64,000 nt of DNA, taken from assembly GCF_023703465.1 (NCBI RefSeq), contig NZ_JAMQGP010000001.1, forward strand, positions 310,001-374,000, in the 5' to 3' direction. Each line of letters opens with the position of its first letter. Positions within the stretch are counted from its first letter, which is position 1. The notes below the pieces were generated by a model. That model saw only the letters and a program-made list of their open reading frames with translations. It ran no database searches and was not told the origin of the DNA. Position numbers and translations under genes: made by a program. This DNA is from Echinimonas agarilytica (lineage in GTDB: Bacteria; Pseudomonadota; Gammaproteobacteria; Enterobacterales; Neiellaceae). This document shows, one piece after another, positions 1-9,084 of this stretch.

Positions 1-562
1 AGCCTAAATTTGAGTGATTCGAAGCTGCTCGACGAATCGCCATTTCCATACCGCTCAAGCTTTTGTCGAGTAGATTAATTTGCCGATATGATCGAATTGC
101 AGTGGTAAGTGATGTGATCAGCCTATCTTGCGTTATTTCGGTTTTTGTTCGGTAATCATTAATGTCGTATTCATGAATAACGGTTTGTTCAGGGGCATAG
201 CCGGGTTGGCCCGTTCGTAAGATAATGCGCGGTGCTGACATGGCTAATTGGTTACGAATGTAGTGCACTAATTCAAGGCCAGCATTATCACTTTCCATCA
301 CGACATCGAGCAATATCACGGCAAAATCATCATGCTGCATAAGCTTGTCGCGTGCTTCTTTGGCACTGTAAGCATGCTCAAACTCCAAATGACGCTCGAG
401 TATGGTTTGATTATTGAGTGCTAAAAGTGTGACTTTATGAACTTCGTCATCATCATCTACAACGAGGATTCGCCATGAAGCTCGCTTTCTCTCATCAACC
501 GGTTTTTTGTCTGGGTTGGGAGCAAACATGATTGGCATGTCTTGAGGATTTGATGGCGCCAT
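1..562 (-). CDS. Response regulator with receiver and DUF3369 region (3' part cut by window edge)
   Basis: The first ~187 residues of a signalling protein are visible; the rest lies beyond base 1. After a ~30-residue N-terminal tail comes a receiver domain. It has the acidic cluster VVDDDDE at residues 34-40, the phospho-accepting Asp in VILLDVV at about residue 86, and a conserved Lys near DYRTKTE. The sequence after the receiver resembles the start of the DUF3369 family. In that family such proteins usually end in an HD-GYP, HD or GGDEF output domain for cyclic-di-GMP, but the output domain is not in view, so that part is inference. The first ATG is at 562; in-frame ATGs at 538 and 529 are alternatives, and none has a strong Shine-Dalgarno sequence. 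Transcribed away from the rest of the window. Confidence 0.75.
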   Translation of the reverse strand, partial: MAPSNPQDMPIMFAPNPDKKPVDERKRASWRILVVDDDDEVHKVTLLALNNQTILERHLEFEHAYSAKEARDKLMQHDDFAVILLDVVMESDNAGLELVHYIRNQLAMSAPRIILRTGQPGYAPEQTVIHEYDINDYRTKTEITQDRLITSLTTAIRSYRQINLLDKSLSGMEMAIRRAASNHSNLG

Positions 563-659
563 AAGTACCGAGTTATTTCTATAAGGTCTTGATAATAACT
601 ATATGACAGGAGAGAAATGTTGCGCTTGGAAATGTAAAAAATGCGAGTTGGGGCAAATC

Positions 660-750
660 GTTAAAAAGGCCGCTTGCCCCGTTCCCTGGCCCTGATGCGA
701 TGGAGCAAGCGGCAATCATCAGAAACTCGGTGAGTACAGGAGTTTCTAAC
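660..750 (-). ncRNA. Candidate small RNA with two hairpins and an intrinsic terminator
   Basis: On the minus strand the segment reads as two consecutive stem-loops. Hairpin 1 pairs AGAAACTC with GAGTTTCT (740-747 and 721-728, 8 bp, 11-nt loop). Hairpin 2 pairs GCCGCTTGC with GCAAGCGGC (705-713 and 669-677, 9 bp, 27-nt loop) and is followed at once by CTTTTT, as in an intrinsic terminator. The plus strand has no T-run after either stem, so the minus orientation fits better. It matches no small RNA I can name. It could instead be the structured 3' end of the rraA transcript, which points the same way from about 210 bases upstream. A promoter was not identified. Confidence 0.4.
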
Positions 751-921
751 TAGCTCAAAGCAAAAACAAAGCCATAACGTATTAAAATACAATTGTTGCA
801 TTTAATTTATTGATATTTATAAGGTAAATAGTTGCGCTAGAGGCGGAGAAAATTATTCTGGCAGTGCAGAGAGAGAAATAGGTGGGTGCTAATTGTACAG
901 CAGTGGTGCGTGGAGTCTTGA

Positions 922-955
922 TTTTGGTGCGCAACCAATGAGTTGCGCACCAAAA
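922..955 (-). terminator. Perfect 13-bp hairpin after rraA
   Basis: TTTTGGTGCGCAA at 922-934 pairs perfectly with TTGCGCACCAAAA at 943-955 around an 8-base loop, beginning 5 bases past the rraA stop. No T-run follows on the minus strand, so it may be a weak terminator or a 3'-end stabilising structure. Confidence 0.5.
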
Positions 956-959
956 CAAG

Positions 960-1445
960 CTACTCCATATCCAGAGGCTCGGTCGACAGAACGACGCCGG
1001 TGCTATCTGCATATAAATGATCTTCGGGAAGAAATGTCACGCCACCGAAATTAATCGCTACGTCAACTTCGCCGTGCCCTTGGCTTTCTGAGCCGACAGG
1101 TATTGACGTTAAGGCTTGAATGCCTATTTCTAATTCTGCTAAGGCGTCAACATCGCGAGCGCAGCCATAGCAAACAATGCCTTCCCAGTCGTTTTCTAAC
1201 GCTTGTTCAGCAATGTTGATATCAATTAAAGCCCGGCGCAAAGAACCTCCGCCATCAATGAGTAGGACTTTTCCAACTCCCGACTCTTGCACCATGTTTT
1301 GGATCAAACCATTGTCTTCAAAACATTTGATCGTGACAATTTGACCGCCAAACGACGATACGCCACCAAAGTTAGTGAACATCGGCTCGACTACATCGAT
1401 GAGGTCGGCATAGGTATCGCACAATTCTGATGTGTTGTATTCCAT
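960..1445 (-). CDS. rraA: Regulator of ribonuclease E activity A
   Basis: RraA binds RNase E and inhibits its activity in E. coli, changing mRNA decay; it belongs to the RraA/menG-like fold once misannotated as a methyltransferase. The product is 161 residues, the E. coli length. It begins [10 protein letters not shown] and carries the family's glycine-rich segments [15 protein letters not shown] and [10 protein letters not shown]. The ATG at 1445 was chosen over an upstream start that would add 11 residues with no family counterpart. In E. coli rraA lies near hslVU, as it does here, though menA is absent between them. A strong hairpin follows the stop. Identification is confident. Confidence 0.93.
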   Translation of the reverse strand: MEYNTSELCDTYADLIDVVEPMFTNFGGVSSFGGQIVTIKCFEDNGLIQNMVQESGVGKVLLIDGGGSLRRALIDINIAEQALENDWEGIVCYGCARDVDALAELEIGIQALTSIPVGSESQGHGEVDVAINFGGVTFLPEDHLYADSTGVVLSTEPLDME

Positions 1446-1544
1446 TGTTCTTGTTCCGAAAATAGGCGCTAGTTGCAATTAGTATAAACCAGCAAAGGCA
1501 GGAAACCCATTGCTAGATCAAAGAGTCGATTAACAGACTAAATT

Positions 1545-2432
1545 TCAATAACCTGAGAGTGCAATTTGTTCTGTCAATGTGGTGTCAACAAGTTCATCCG
1601 AGCTGATACAGCGGGCCGCGACTTTTGTTCCCACTCGTAAACAATCTAACACTGATAACCCTTGCTGGTGGCCAAACAAATAACCCGCAAAGAATGCGTC
1701 GCCTGCCCCGTTGCAATCATTAATGAATAAGTCGGTCAGGGCTGATACTGCAAACCATTGGCCATCATGAGTGAGTGCAGATGCACCTCGTTTGCCATGT
1801 GTGCATACAACTAACTGTTTGCCCGCATCGACAAGGCTTTCCATCAGTGATCTGGGGTTATCGAGTTTGTCATCACTCATAAAAATGTAATCAGCAGCGG
1901 CAACAAAATCACTGTGATAGCTATTTTTGCCATCATAATCATGTAAGTCGCACCATACTGGTTTTCCCAGCTCGCGGGCATATGGGAGCAGTCGTCGGCA
2001 GTAGTTAATGATATTGATGACCACGTAATCGGCATGGCGCATTGCCCGAGCTAGGTGTTCAGGGTCTATGCCTGGAATGGGTGATGCGGAGTGGGTAAAA
2101 ATACTAATTCGTCTGCCGTCGGCATCCATGAGATTAGTGTGCCGTTCGGTGCCATTTGGGTCGATATCAGTGAGGAGTTGAACGCCGGTTCGCTGGAAGC
2201 GTTGTTGAATTTTGTCACCCCATTCATCTTGGCCCAACACAACATGCAGCATGACATTGAATCCCAGCTTCTCAAGGTTCAGAGCCTTGCCCGCACCAGT
2301 GCCACCAACGGCTTCGTGATAGCGCTTGGCAAAAAGTGATTCGGGTTGGTTATGAGGCAGCACATCTAAATCGATAATGGCATCCCATGATGCTCCGCCT
2401 GCCACGAAAACGGATGTTTGTTCGGGTCGCAT
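1545..2432 (-). CDS. PfkB-family carbohydrate kinase
   Basis: A ribokinase-like sugar or nucleoside kinase of 295 residues that would transfer phosphate from ATP to a hydroxyl of its substrate in the cytoplasm. Visible family marks are an N-terminal FVAGGASWD strand, the glycine-rich EAVGGTGAGKALNL segment that lines the sugar site, and the C-terminal NDCNGAGDAFFAGYL motif with the catalytic Asp and anion hole. The substrate cannot be told from sequence; ribokinase, fructokinase and adenosine-kinase branches share these motifs. The ATG at 2432 is preferred to a TTG six codons upstream. It is upstream of rraA with about 100 bases between, so co-transcription is possible but not shown. Confidence 0.8.
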   Translation of the reverse strand: MRPEQTSVFVAGGASWDAIIDLDVLPHNQPESLFAKRYHEAVGGTGAGKALNLEKLGFNVMLHVVLGQDEWGDKIQQRFQRTGVQLLTDIDPNGTERHTNLMDADGRRISIFTHSASPIPGIDPEHLARAMRHADYVVINIINYCRRLLPYARELGKPVWCDLHDYDGKNSYHSDFVAAADYIFMSDDKLDNPRSLMESLVDAGKQLVVCTHGKRGASALTHDGQWFAVSALTDLFINDCNGAGDAFFAGYLFGHQQGLSVLDCLRVGTKVAARCISSDELVDTTLTEQIALSGY

Positions 2433-2601
2433 AGATGGCCCTAATGTCAAAGCAGATAGTGTTAAATCTAACAGGTATTTAGAGGTTCATAGCAATCTTT
2501 TAAACAATTCAATTGTGATTAAAATGTCGTCAATGTTTCACGGAACTGTCATATAAGGGTTCTAGGATTAATAGCGACACAGAACTGTATAGATTTTGAA
2601 C

Positions 2602-3120
2602 ATGTTGCAATCAATCCAGCGTGCTGACCACGCGTTATATGCAAGTATTACAGATCGAAAGTACGCCGCCAATATAGCTACGGTAGCTCGATGGGTGTCG
2701 CGTTCCGGAGATGGTCATCTATACCTTGTGCTTGGGGTGCTGGCGATGTTGCTTGATGGTCAACACGGAACCCAGTTTTTTATAGTGGCCCTCACTGCGT
2801 TTGCCTTTGAGTTGCCATTCTATTTTGTCATTAAAAACGTGTTTAAACGCAATCGTCCCTGCGAAGTACTACTGGCATTGCCTGCATTTGTAAAGCCTTC
2901 CGATAAGTTTAGCTTGCCCTCAGGCCACACCGCAGCTGCTTTTATAATGGCAACCGTTGTGGCTCAATTTTATCCAGATATAGCATCTTTGTGTTATGCC
3001 TGGGCCGCTTTAATTGGTGCCTCTCGAGTGTTACTCAGAGTGCATTTTCCAACCGATATCCTCTGTGGCTTTGCATTAGGTGCGAGTGCCGCTTGGATAA
3101 GTCTTGCGATGTGGGTTTAG
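2602..3120 (+). CDS. PAP2-family membrane phosphatase
   Basis: An integral membrane phosphatase of 172 residues. All three parts of the PAP2 active site are present: KNVFKRNRP (about 78-86), SLPSGHTAA with its His, and SRVLLRVHFPTD with the nucleophilic His. Hydrophobic segments between them give four to five membrane spans. Family members remove phosphate from lipid pyrophosphates or phosphatidic or phosphatidylglycerol phosphates; which one is unknown here. The ATG at 2602 is used; a TTG two codons earlier is possible. It precedes a glycosyltransferase by 37 bases on the same strand, so the two probably form an operon and may act on the same lipid-linked intermediate (inference). Confidence 0.85.
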   Translation: MLQSIQRADHALYASITDRKYAANIATVARWVSRSGDGHLYLVLGVLAMLLDGQHGTQFFIVALTAFAFELPFYFVIKNVFKRNRPCEVLLALPAFVKPSDKFSLPSGHTAAAFIMATVVAQFYPDIASLCYAWAALIGASRVLLRVHFPTDILCGFALGASAAWISLAMWV

Positions 3121-3157
3121 TCCACTCCTTCCGTTTGAGATAAGAAGTAAATAGTTG

Positions 3158-4207
3158 ATGCGAATTTTGTATGGCGTACAAGCAACGGGCAATGGCCATA
3201 TTACCCGTGCTAGAGCAATGGCAACTGCATTTCAAAACACCGATATAAAAGTAGATTACTTATTCTCAGGGAGAGCTCCAGAAGAGCTCTTTAATATGGA
3301 TTTGTTTGGTGATTATGAGGTGCGTGGAGGGCTGAGCTTTGCTACATCGCAAGGCCGAGTAAACCTGTTTAAAACCATGCAAGATTTGAATGCCCGTCAG
3401 TTGGTTAAAGATATTAAGCAACTCGATGTGAGTGGCTATGACTTGATTCTAAACGACTTTGAACCCGTGTCAGCCTGGGCTGCAAAATTGCAGAAAGTTC
3501 GTTGTATTGGATTGTCTCATCAGGCGGCGTTTAGTTTTCCAATTCCCAAAACTGGGCAAGACTTAGGCTCAAAAATTGTGATGAAATACTTTGCGCCTAC
3601 TTCAGAGAAGGTGGGGGTGCATTGGCATCATTTTGGACATGCGATTTTACCGCCCATTATTAATGTTGATATGCAACGCTGTGCGCCCGTCAAAGGTAAA
3701 GTCATTGTATATCTGCCATTTGAATCGTTAGCTGATATTGCTCAGTTGCTGAAGTCTTATTCGCAGGTCGATTTCTATATTTATCATCCGGAAACCAAAG
3801 ATGCTGACGTTGATCATTTGCATTACAGAGCATTAAACCGAGAGTCATTTGAAGCGAACCTACAAAACTGCGAGGGAGTGATAGCAAATGGCGGTTTTGA
3901 ATTGCCGAGTGAATCTTTGTTTCTTGGCAAAAAAATTCTAGTGAAGCCTTTGGTACGCCAATTTGAGCAGGAATCAAATGTACTGACATTAGAGCAGCTG
4001 AATTTGGCTTCGACGATGCAAAAATTAGATGCTGATGTGGTGTCGTCTTGGTTGGAAAAGCCTGCTGCAGAACCCGTCAATTATCCCAATGTGGCTCAAA
4101 TGCTTGCTCAATGGATTGCAGCAGGTGCCACTCGGCCCATGTCCGAAGTGGCTGACGAGTTATGGAGCCAAGTGCAATTTCCGCCCTACGCCACAGTAAC
4201 ATGTTAA
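3158..4207 (+). CDS. MJ1255/VC2487-family glycosyltransferase-like protein
   Basis: A 349-residue protein starting MRILYGVQATGNGHITRA, the G-x-G-H nucleotide-sugar-binding loop of GT-B (MurG/GT28-like) enzymes. A second glycine-rich patch, VIANGGFELPSESLFLGKK, matches the C-terminal donor-binding motif of that fold. The overall pattern is that of the MJ1255/VC2487 family, whose acceptor is not established. No signal peptide or membrane span is evident, so a cytoplasmic or peripheral inner-membrane site is likely. The ATG at 3158 directly follows a TTG that could also serve. The upstream PAP2 phosphatase is the likely operon partner. Confidence 0.75.
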   Translation: MRILYGVQATGNGHITRARAMATAFQNTDIKVDYLFSGRAPEELFNMDLFGDYEVRGGLSFATSQGRVNLFKTMQDLNARQLVKDIKQLDVSGYDLILNDFEPVSAWAAKLQKVRCIGLSHQAAFSFPIPKTGQDLGSKIVMKYFAPTSEKVGVHWHHFGHAILPPIINVDMQRCAPVKGKVIVYLPFESLADIAQLLKSYSQVDFYIYHPETKDADVDHLHYRALNRESFEANLQNCEGVIANGGFELPSESLFLGKKILVKPLVRQFEQESNVLTLEQLNLASTMQKLDADVVSSWLEKPAAEPVNYPNVAQMLAQWIAAGATRPMSEVADELWSQVQFPPYATVTC

Positions 4208-4289
4208 AACCTTAGGCAGCGTTTACCACATTTTTAGTTTTTGACTATGTTTAATCTAATACATCTCTGGTTTCGCTGTGAGAGTTTGG

Positions 4290-6149
4290 ATGACCATAAA
4301 ACAACGGTTAATGCTTTTACTTGTTGTCAGTTCGATGACAATAGCCTTTTTGCTGGCCCTAGGTTGGTGGTATGACAACACGGCCGCTGAACAAAACCAA
4401 TTCCAGCGCGAAGCTTCTGACTTACTGGTCACGCTGGATAAAATGGAAGCTTCGGTATTGCAGTTTCAACTTGATTTGGATGTTAAGCACCGAGACCGGT
4501 TTATCGCTTTGGATGGGCATTTTGATGCGACCCTAGAACGCATGAAAGCACATTCTAGCGCAGAGCTCATTGCTGAACTCGATCAACTTGAAATCATTGC
4601 TGATGTTTATGGAGAGGCATTTAACGAACTGGTTAAGTATCGAGAAATAGTCGGCTTATCATACAAGGATGGTTTGTCGGGAGAGTTACGAAAGCAGGCT
4701 CATCAAGCACAAGAATTATTATTTCAACAAAAAAATTACCGCCTGATGTACGACACACTCGAACTTAGGCGGAATGAAAAAGACTTCATGTTGCGCTTGG
4801 ATCCTAAATACTTAGACACCTTTTCCGACAATATTTTTAATATTAAATCGTCGTTACGCACCAGTGGCCTGAGCATGGGTAACCAGTCTAACTTGTCACA
4901 ATATTTGGATTTGTATGAAGAGGCGTTCACTAAATTAGTGGATGCGGAGAAAATAGTGGGGTTAACCGCAGATCAAGGTATTCGGGGCAATTTGGCCACC
5001 GAACAGCAAGCTGCAATTGAAAATGTAAATCGGGTGTCTCAGTTGATTAACGATTCAATTGACAACAGTCGTACCCAATTTGCCTTAATTGCTGTGATTA
5101 TCGTGGCTATCTTGGTGTCAGTATCGTTAGCCCTGACGTTATGGATTAGTCAATCTATTCGGTCTCGAATCGTATCATTGCAAAGTTCTATGAGAGAAAT
5201 CGTTCAGTCTAAAAACTTAACGATCCGAGCGGACGAAAGTGGCCGAGACGAAATTACTGAAATGGGAAGAGCGTTAAATGAGTTATTAGTGATGTTTCAG
5301 ACGCTCGCATCAAGCGTGGCCAACTCCAGTCACATTCTTGATTCCGCGGTAGAGCGCTTATCGCAACAAGCCGATAACACTCATGAAGGCGCCGAACAGC
5401 AGTTGCAAGAAACAGAAATGGTAGCCACTGCAACCACAGAAATGGGGCAAACCGTAGGCGAAATTGCTCGCAATACAGAGCAAGCTGCTGAATACGCAGG
5501 CAACACCTTTAAAGAAGCGAGTAATGGTGTTCAAGAAGTGGACAACAGTGTGACGCACATTCAGAGTTTGTCTGAGAAACTCAATCACACCACTGAAGTT
5601 GTGAATGAGTTGGCGGTGCAAAGCGATACGATTGGCGCGGTCGTAGAGGTCATTAAAGGCATTGCTGAACAAACCAACCTATTGGCGCTAAATGCTGCGA
5701 TTGAAGCTGCCCGTGCCGGAGAGTTAGGGCGCGGTTTCTCGGTGGTGGCCGATGAGGTTCGTAGTCTGGCGAATCGAACTCAGGAGTCTACCGAGGAAAT
5801 CTCAGGAATCATTAGCACATTGCAGCAAAGCACCAAAAAAATTACTGAAATGATGCAAGATTGCAGTCAGTCGGGCACCGAGTCGGCTGAACTGGCGAAT
5901 GAGGTTGGCCAAATTTTGCACCGCATTGTGCAAGCTGTGTCGAGTATTTTGGACATGAATACACAAATAGCAACAGCAACAGAGCAGCAAAGCCAGGTGT
6001 CTCAAGAGGTGAGCCAAAATGTACAGCGCATTCGAGATATTGCAGGGTCAACCAGCGCAAATTCAGAGCAGAGTGTGAGCGTGGCGGCCGAAGTGAGCGA
6101 GCAATCTAGTGCGCTCAAAGCGCAAGTCTCGCAATTCCAAGTTCAATAG
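4290..6149 (+). CDS. Methyl-accepting chemotaxis protein with HBM-type sensor
   Basis: A 619-residue chemoreceptor. It has a transmembrane helix near residues 8-28, a long all-helical periplasmic region to about 262, a second transmembrane helix ([19 protein letters not shown]), a HAMP linker, and a cytoplasmic coiled-coil signalling domain. The signalling tip [19 protein letters not shown] is intact, so coupling to CheA/CheW is expected. The sensor contains two long helical halves and the motif [11 protein letters not shown], typical of the helical bimodular (HBM) sensors such as McpS, which bind organic acids; the ligand here is unknown. No C-terminal CheR-binding pentapeptide is seen. The ATG at 4290 is preferred to a GTG four codons earlier. 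Apparently monocistronic and convergent with DUF971. Confidence 0.9.
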   Translation: MTIKQRLMLLLVVSSMTIAFLLALGWWYDNTAAEQNQFQREASDLLVTLDKMEASVLQFQLDLDVKHRDRFIALDGHFDATLERMKAHSSAELIAELDQLEIIADVYGEAFNELVKYREIVGLSYKDGLSGELRKQAHQAQELLFQQKNYRLMYDTLELRRNEKDFMLRLDPKYLDTFSDNIFNIKSSLRTSGLSMGNQSNLSQYLDLYEEAFTKLVDAEKIVGLTADQGIRGNLATEQQAAIENVNRVSQLINDSIDNSRTQFALIAVIIVAILVSVSLALTLWISQSIRSRIVSLQSSMREIVQSKNLTIRADESGRDEITEMGRALNELLVMFQTLASSVANSSHILDSAVERLSQQADNTHEGAEQQLQETEMVATATTEMGQTVGEIARNTEQAAEYAGNTFKEASNGVQEVDNSVTHIQSLSEKLNHTTEVVNELAVQSDTIGAVVEVIKGIAEQTNLLALNAAIEAARAGELGRGFSVVADEVRSLANRTQESTEEISGIISTLQQSTKKITEMMQDCSQSGTESAELANEVGQILHRIVQAVSSILDMNTQIATATEQQSQVSQEVSQNVQRIRDIAGSTSANSEQSVSVAAEVSEQSSALKAQVSQFQVQ

Positions 6150-6159
6150 CCAAAGTGGG

Positions 6160-6543
6160 TTAGTCGTCGTTAAATCGAACAGAGATTGGAATCTGTAATG
6201 CTTTTTCAGCGTTTTTTAACGCCACTTGTTGCTGGTATTGCAGTTTGAGTTGCTCTTGGTCTTGGCAAAGGTGATGCAGCCAAGACCAACTGTAAATGCC
6301 CGTGTCGTGGCCGTCATCGAAAATAATTCTTACCGCGTAATGTCCTACGGCTTGAACATCGAGCATGCGAACGTCATGTTTGTCGGTCACCACAATTGGT
6401 TTTCCATGCCGTTGCACTTCCGCGGATGGAGAATGAACCCGAAGAAATTCAGCCGATAAATCCGCACTTAACTGATCAGAGAAAGTTAACGTTAAACGCT
6501 GACTTTCTCGATGCAATTTAATGTGCGTGACTTGAGGCTTCAT
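6160..6543 (-). CDS. DUF971 (gamma-butyrobetaine hydroxylase-like N-terminal domain) protein
   Basis: A 127-residue protein made of one DUF971 domain, recognised by IKLHRESQRLTLTFSD at the N terminus and the G-H-Y-A-V-R-I-I-F-D-D-G-H-D-T-G-I-Y-S-W core. The domain is found alone in bacteria and fused to 2-oxoglutarate oxygenases in eukaryotes; a role in Fe-S or metal handling has been suggested but is not settled. The ATG at 6543 has AAGG eight bases upstream; a GTG three codons earlier overlaps that Shine-Dalgarno and is less likely. It lies 21 bases after hslU, so it is probably the last gene of the ftsN-hslVU operon. Confidence 0.82.
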   Translation of the reverse strand: MKPQVTHIKLHRESQRLTLTFSDQLSADLSAEFLRVHSPSAEVQRHGKPIVVTDKHDVRMLDVQAVGHYAVRIIFDDGHDTGIYSWSWLHHLCQDQEQLKLQYQQQVALKNAEKALQIPISVRFNDD

Positions 6544-6564
6544 CGGGTTCACCTTGTGCTCGGA

Positions 6565-7890
6565 TTAAAGAATGAAGCGACTTAGGTCTTCATCTTCAAC
6601 GAGTTCATTCAATGATTTGTTCACATAGTCTGCATCAATCAAAATGGTTTCACCATGTTGGTCAGATGCGGTAAATGACAATTCTTCCATCAAGCGCTCA
6701 AGCACAGTGTGCAATCGCCGAGCACCAATATTTTCGGTGCGTTCATTCACTTGCCATGCTGCTTCTGCAATGCGCTTAATGCCACTTTCTTCAAATTTAA
6801 CAATGACACCTTCGGTGGCCATTAGCGCTTCGTATTGCTCTGTGAGCGAGGCATTGGGCTCGGTTAAAATGCGAACAAAGTCTTCACTGCTCAGTGCGCC
6901 TAGTTCAACGCGAATAGGGAGTCGACCTTGTAGCTCGGGAATTAAATCCGATGGCTTCGCCATTTGGAACGCACCTGAGGCAATAAACAGCATATGATCG
7001 GTTTTAATCATGCCGTGCTTGGTGTTGACGGTGCAACCTTCAACCAGAGGTAACAAATCACGCTGCACGCCTTCACGGCTTACATCTGGTCCAGAAGCAT
7101 CGCCGCGCTTACAAATTTTGTCGACTTCGTCGATAAACACAATGCCGTGTTGCTCCACTGATTCCATCGCTTTTTGCTTGAGATCTTCTGGGTTGACGAG
7201 CTTGTTAGCTTCCTCTTCGACCATTGCTTTGAGCGCATCTTTGACTTTCATTTTGCGCATTTGGCTATGGGTGCCCGACATGTTTTGGAACAAACCCTGA
7301 AGCTGGTTCGTCATTTCTTCCATGCCAGGAGGAGACATAATTTCTACGCCGACTTGCGGTTGAGCAATTTCGACTTCAATTTCTTTGTCATCCAAATCGC
7401 CCTCGCGCAGTTTCTTACGGAAGATTTGTCGCGTGTTACTTTGCGATGATTGATCTTCATTCCAGCCTTCTTTGGGCGGCGGCAGTAGTGCGTCTAGTAC
7501 ACGTTCTTCGGCGGCTTCTTCAGCGCGAAAACGGTTCTTTTCCACTTCTTGCTCTTTGACCATTTTCATCGACATGTCGGCGAGATCGCGAATGATGGAG
7601 TCAACTTCTTTACCAACGTAGCCCACCTCGGTGAACTTGGTGGCTTCAACCTTGATAAAGGGAGCGTTGGCGAGCTTCGCTAAGCGGCGCGCAATTTCAG
7701 TTTTACCGACGCCTGTTGGTCCGATCATCAAAATATTTTTAGGCGTTACTTCTTGGCGCAAAGCGTCAGGCAATTGCATGCGGCGCCAGCGATTTCGCAG
7801 CGCAATTGCAACGGCTCGTTTTGCATCTTGCTGACCCACAATATGTCGGTCTAGTTCATGCACAATCTCACGGGGAGTCATAGCGGACAT
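6565..7890 (-). CDS. hslU: HslU ATPase subunit of the HslVU protease
   Basis: AAA+ unfoldase that feeds substrates to the HslV peptidase in a cytoplasmic heat-shock protease. At 441 residues it is within two residues of the E. coli protein. Walker A GPTGVGKT lies near residue 57 and Walker [10 protein letters not shown] near 250. The intermediate I-domain (about 110-240) and the C-terminal tail ending LSRFIL, which inserts into HslV, are both present. The start [10 protein letters not shown] aligns with E. coli MSEMTPREIV. It follows hslV by 31 bases and shares the sigma-32-like promoter in front of hslV. Confidence 0.98.
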   Translation of the reverse strand: MSAMTPREIVHELDRHIVGQQDAKRAVAIALRNRWRRMQLPDALRQEVTPKNILMIGPTGVGKTEIARRLAKLANAPFIKVEATKFTEVGYVGKEVDSIIRDLADMSMKMVKEQEVEKNRFRAEEAAEERVLDALLPPPKEGWNEDQSSQSNTRQIFRKKLREGDLDDKEIEVEIAQPQVGVEIMSPPGMEEMTNQLQGLFQNMSGTHSQMRKMKVKDALKAMVEEEANKLVNPEDLKQKAMESVEQHGIVFIDEVDKICKRGDASGPDVSREGVQRDLLPLVEGCTVNTKHGMIKTDHMLFIASGAFQMAKPSDLIPELQGRLPIRVELGALSSEDFVRILTEPNASLTEQYEALMATEGVIVKFEESGIKRIAEAAWQVNERTENIGARRLHTVLERLMEELSFTASDQHGETILIDADYVNKSLNELVEDEDLSRFIL

Positions 7891-7921
7891 AATTCAATCC
7901 TATGGTGAACGCATCAAGCGA

Positions 7922-8446
7922 CTAGTAGTCGAGCTGCTCAATGGTTTGGAATTGGTTGGTATAAACACAGATATTGCCGGCAATTGCTAAACTTTTTTGT
8001 ACAATTTCATCGGCGGGTAATTCGGTGTTTTCTAACAAAGCAGTGGCACTGGCTTGAGCGAATGAACCGCCAGAGCCAATGGCAATCAGGTCGTGTTCAG
8101 GCTGAACAACGTCACCATTACCGGTGATAATGAGAGATGCTGTATGATCTGCAACTGCTAAGAGTGCTTCGAGCTTGCGAAGCATGCGGTCAGTGCGCCA
8201 GTCTTTCGCCAATTCGACGGCGGCGCGAGTCAAATGCCCCTGATGAATTTCGAGCTTGCTTTCAAAGCGCTCGAACAGCGTGAAGGCGTCCGCTGTGCCC
8301 CCCGCAAAACCGGCCAATACTTGGTTGTTATATAAGCGACGGACTTTTTTAGCGTTGCCTTTCATCACTGTGTTGCCCAGTGAAACTTGGCCATCGCCCC
8401 CAATAACAACTTTGCCATTACGACGTACAGAAACAATCGTGGTCAA
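7922..8446 (-). CDS. hslV: HslV peptidase subunit of the HslVU protease
   Basis: N-terminal-nucleophile threonine protease forming double hexamers capped by HslU. The sequence begins [11 protein letters not shown]; removal of Met exposes the catalytic Thr. The conserved [14 protein letters not shown] and [17 protein letters not shown] segments follow. It has 174 residues against 176 in E. coli, and the two are very alike over their whole length. A Shine-Dalgarno AGGAGAAGG precedes the ATG. It is the first gene behind the heat-shock promoter and the third in the argS-ftsN-hslV-hslU order. Confidence 0.98.
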   Translation of the reverse strand: MTTIVSVRRNGKVVIGGDGQVSLGNTVMKGNAKKVRRLYNNQVLAGFAGGTADAFTLFERFESKLEIHQGHLTRAAVELAKDWRTDRMLRKLEALLAVADHTASLIITGNGDVVQPEHDLIAIGSGGSFAQASATALLENTELPADEIVQKSLAIAGNICVYTNQFQTIEQLDY

Positions 8447-8480
8447 GAACCTTCTCCTGAAGAGTGTGTACTTCTTAGGA

Positions 8481-8508
8481 AAATAGGGGCGATATTGTAT
8501 TTTTCAAG
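8481..8508 (-). promoter_or_regulatory. Sigma-32-like heat-shock promoter for hslVU
   Basis: On the minus strand, CTTGAA (8503-8508) is followed by a 13-base spacer and CCCCTATTT (8481-8489). This is close to the E. coli RpoH consensus of CTTGAA, 13-17 bases and CCCCATNT. It lies in the 62-base gap between ftsN and hslV, about 35 bases before the hslV start, and would let hslVU respond to heat independently of ftsN. Confidence 0.8.
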
Positions 8509-9081
8509 TCACCAGTGCCAGATTTGGCAGCCTTGAATGTCGCCTCGTTGCATTACGTGACGATGTTTTTCGGCTGCGCGCTTGGTATCGTAAGGCCCTA
8601 ATACAACCTTAAACCAAACTCCTTTGGTACCTTCTGTACGTCTCACTTCAGAGCTAAGCCCTTGAAAAGCAATGCGAGCTTTGAGTTCATCGGCTTGTCT
8701 CTCGGTTCTAAATGATCCACATTGCATCAAATAAGGTCGAGTTTTTTCAGGCGCGTCGGGCACGTCGACTTCGACTTCTTTATTTTCTAATTCTTCAATA
8801 AAGGTCCATCGCTCTTCGGGCTTTTCGGGCAAATCACTTTTTGGTGTACTTACCGTTTTGTTTTTTGTTGGGCTGGTTTCTGGTGGCTCAGATGCTTGTT
8901 GCTGCGCGCCACCTTTAATGGAATATAAGAAGTAGCCGAAGCCAACTAGCAGCGCCACAACCAAGAGAATCATAAACCAAGGCGCAGAAGCTGTTTGCTT
9001 CGGGGATTTTTTGGCTGCGGGACGCCGAGTCGCTTTCTTCTTTGCGGCTGGGCGCCCGCGATTAGCATAATCGCGAGGCAT
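8509..9081 (-). CDS. ftsN: Cell division protein FtsN (SPOR domain)
   Basis: A bitopic inner-membrane protein of 190 residues that helps trigger septal peptidoglycan synthesis. It has a short basic cytoplasmic tail (MPRDYANRGRPAAKKK), one membrane span at about 36-53, a low-complexity periplasmic linker rich in Glu, Lys and Pro, and a C-terminal SPOR domain from about 115 (YLMQCGSFRTERQADELK). It is much shorter than E. coli FtsN (319 residues), mainly through loss of linker, but keeps the RDY start and the SPOR end. It follows argS by three bases, so translation is probably coupled; hslV comes next. Confidence 0.88.
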   Translation of the reverse strand: MPRDYANRGRPAAKKKATRRPAAKKSPKQTASAPWFMILLVVALLVGFGYFLYSIKGGAQQQASEPPETSPTKNKTVSTPKSDLPEKPEERWTFIEELENKEVEVDVPDAPEKTRPYLMQCGSFRTERQADELKARIAFQGLSSEVRRTEGTKGVWFKVVLGPYDTKRAAEKHRHVMQRGDIQGCQIWHW

Positions 9082-9084
9082 AGT

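Larger units (their letters stand above)
563..959. other. Noncoding gap between response regulator and rraA
   Basis: A 397-base stretch with no credible gene. It holds two tandem hairpins (669-713 and 721-747) that look like a minus-strand small RNA with its own terminator, an AT-rich segment around 780-830, and a perfect 13-bp hairpin (922-955) just after the rraA stop. The AT-rich part could carry a minus-strand promoter, but no convincing -35/-10 pair was found. Confidence 0.6.

Noticed and set aside
660-750. Integron attC-like site
   Set aside because: GTTAAAA and TTCTAAC flank a 91-base structured segment, but neither matches the GTTRRRY/RYYYAAC boxes. The inside forms two separate hairpins rather than one long imperfect stem, and there are no gene cassettes.
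782-1012. 76-residue minus-strand reading frame
   Set aside because: It runs across the rraA terminator hairpin and the end of rraA in another frame, with no family pattern.
7010-7449. Plus-strand reading frames across hslU
   Set aside because: They are antisense to a fully conserved gene and have low-complexity or Ser/Cys-rich shadow composition.
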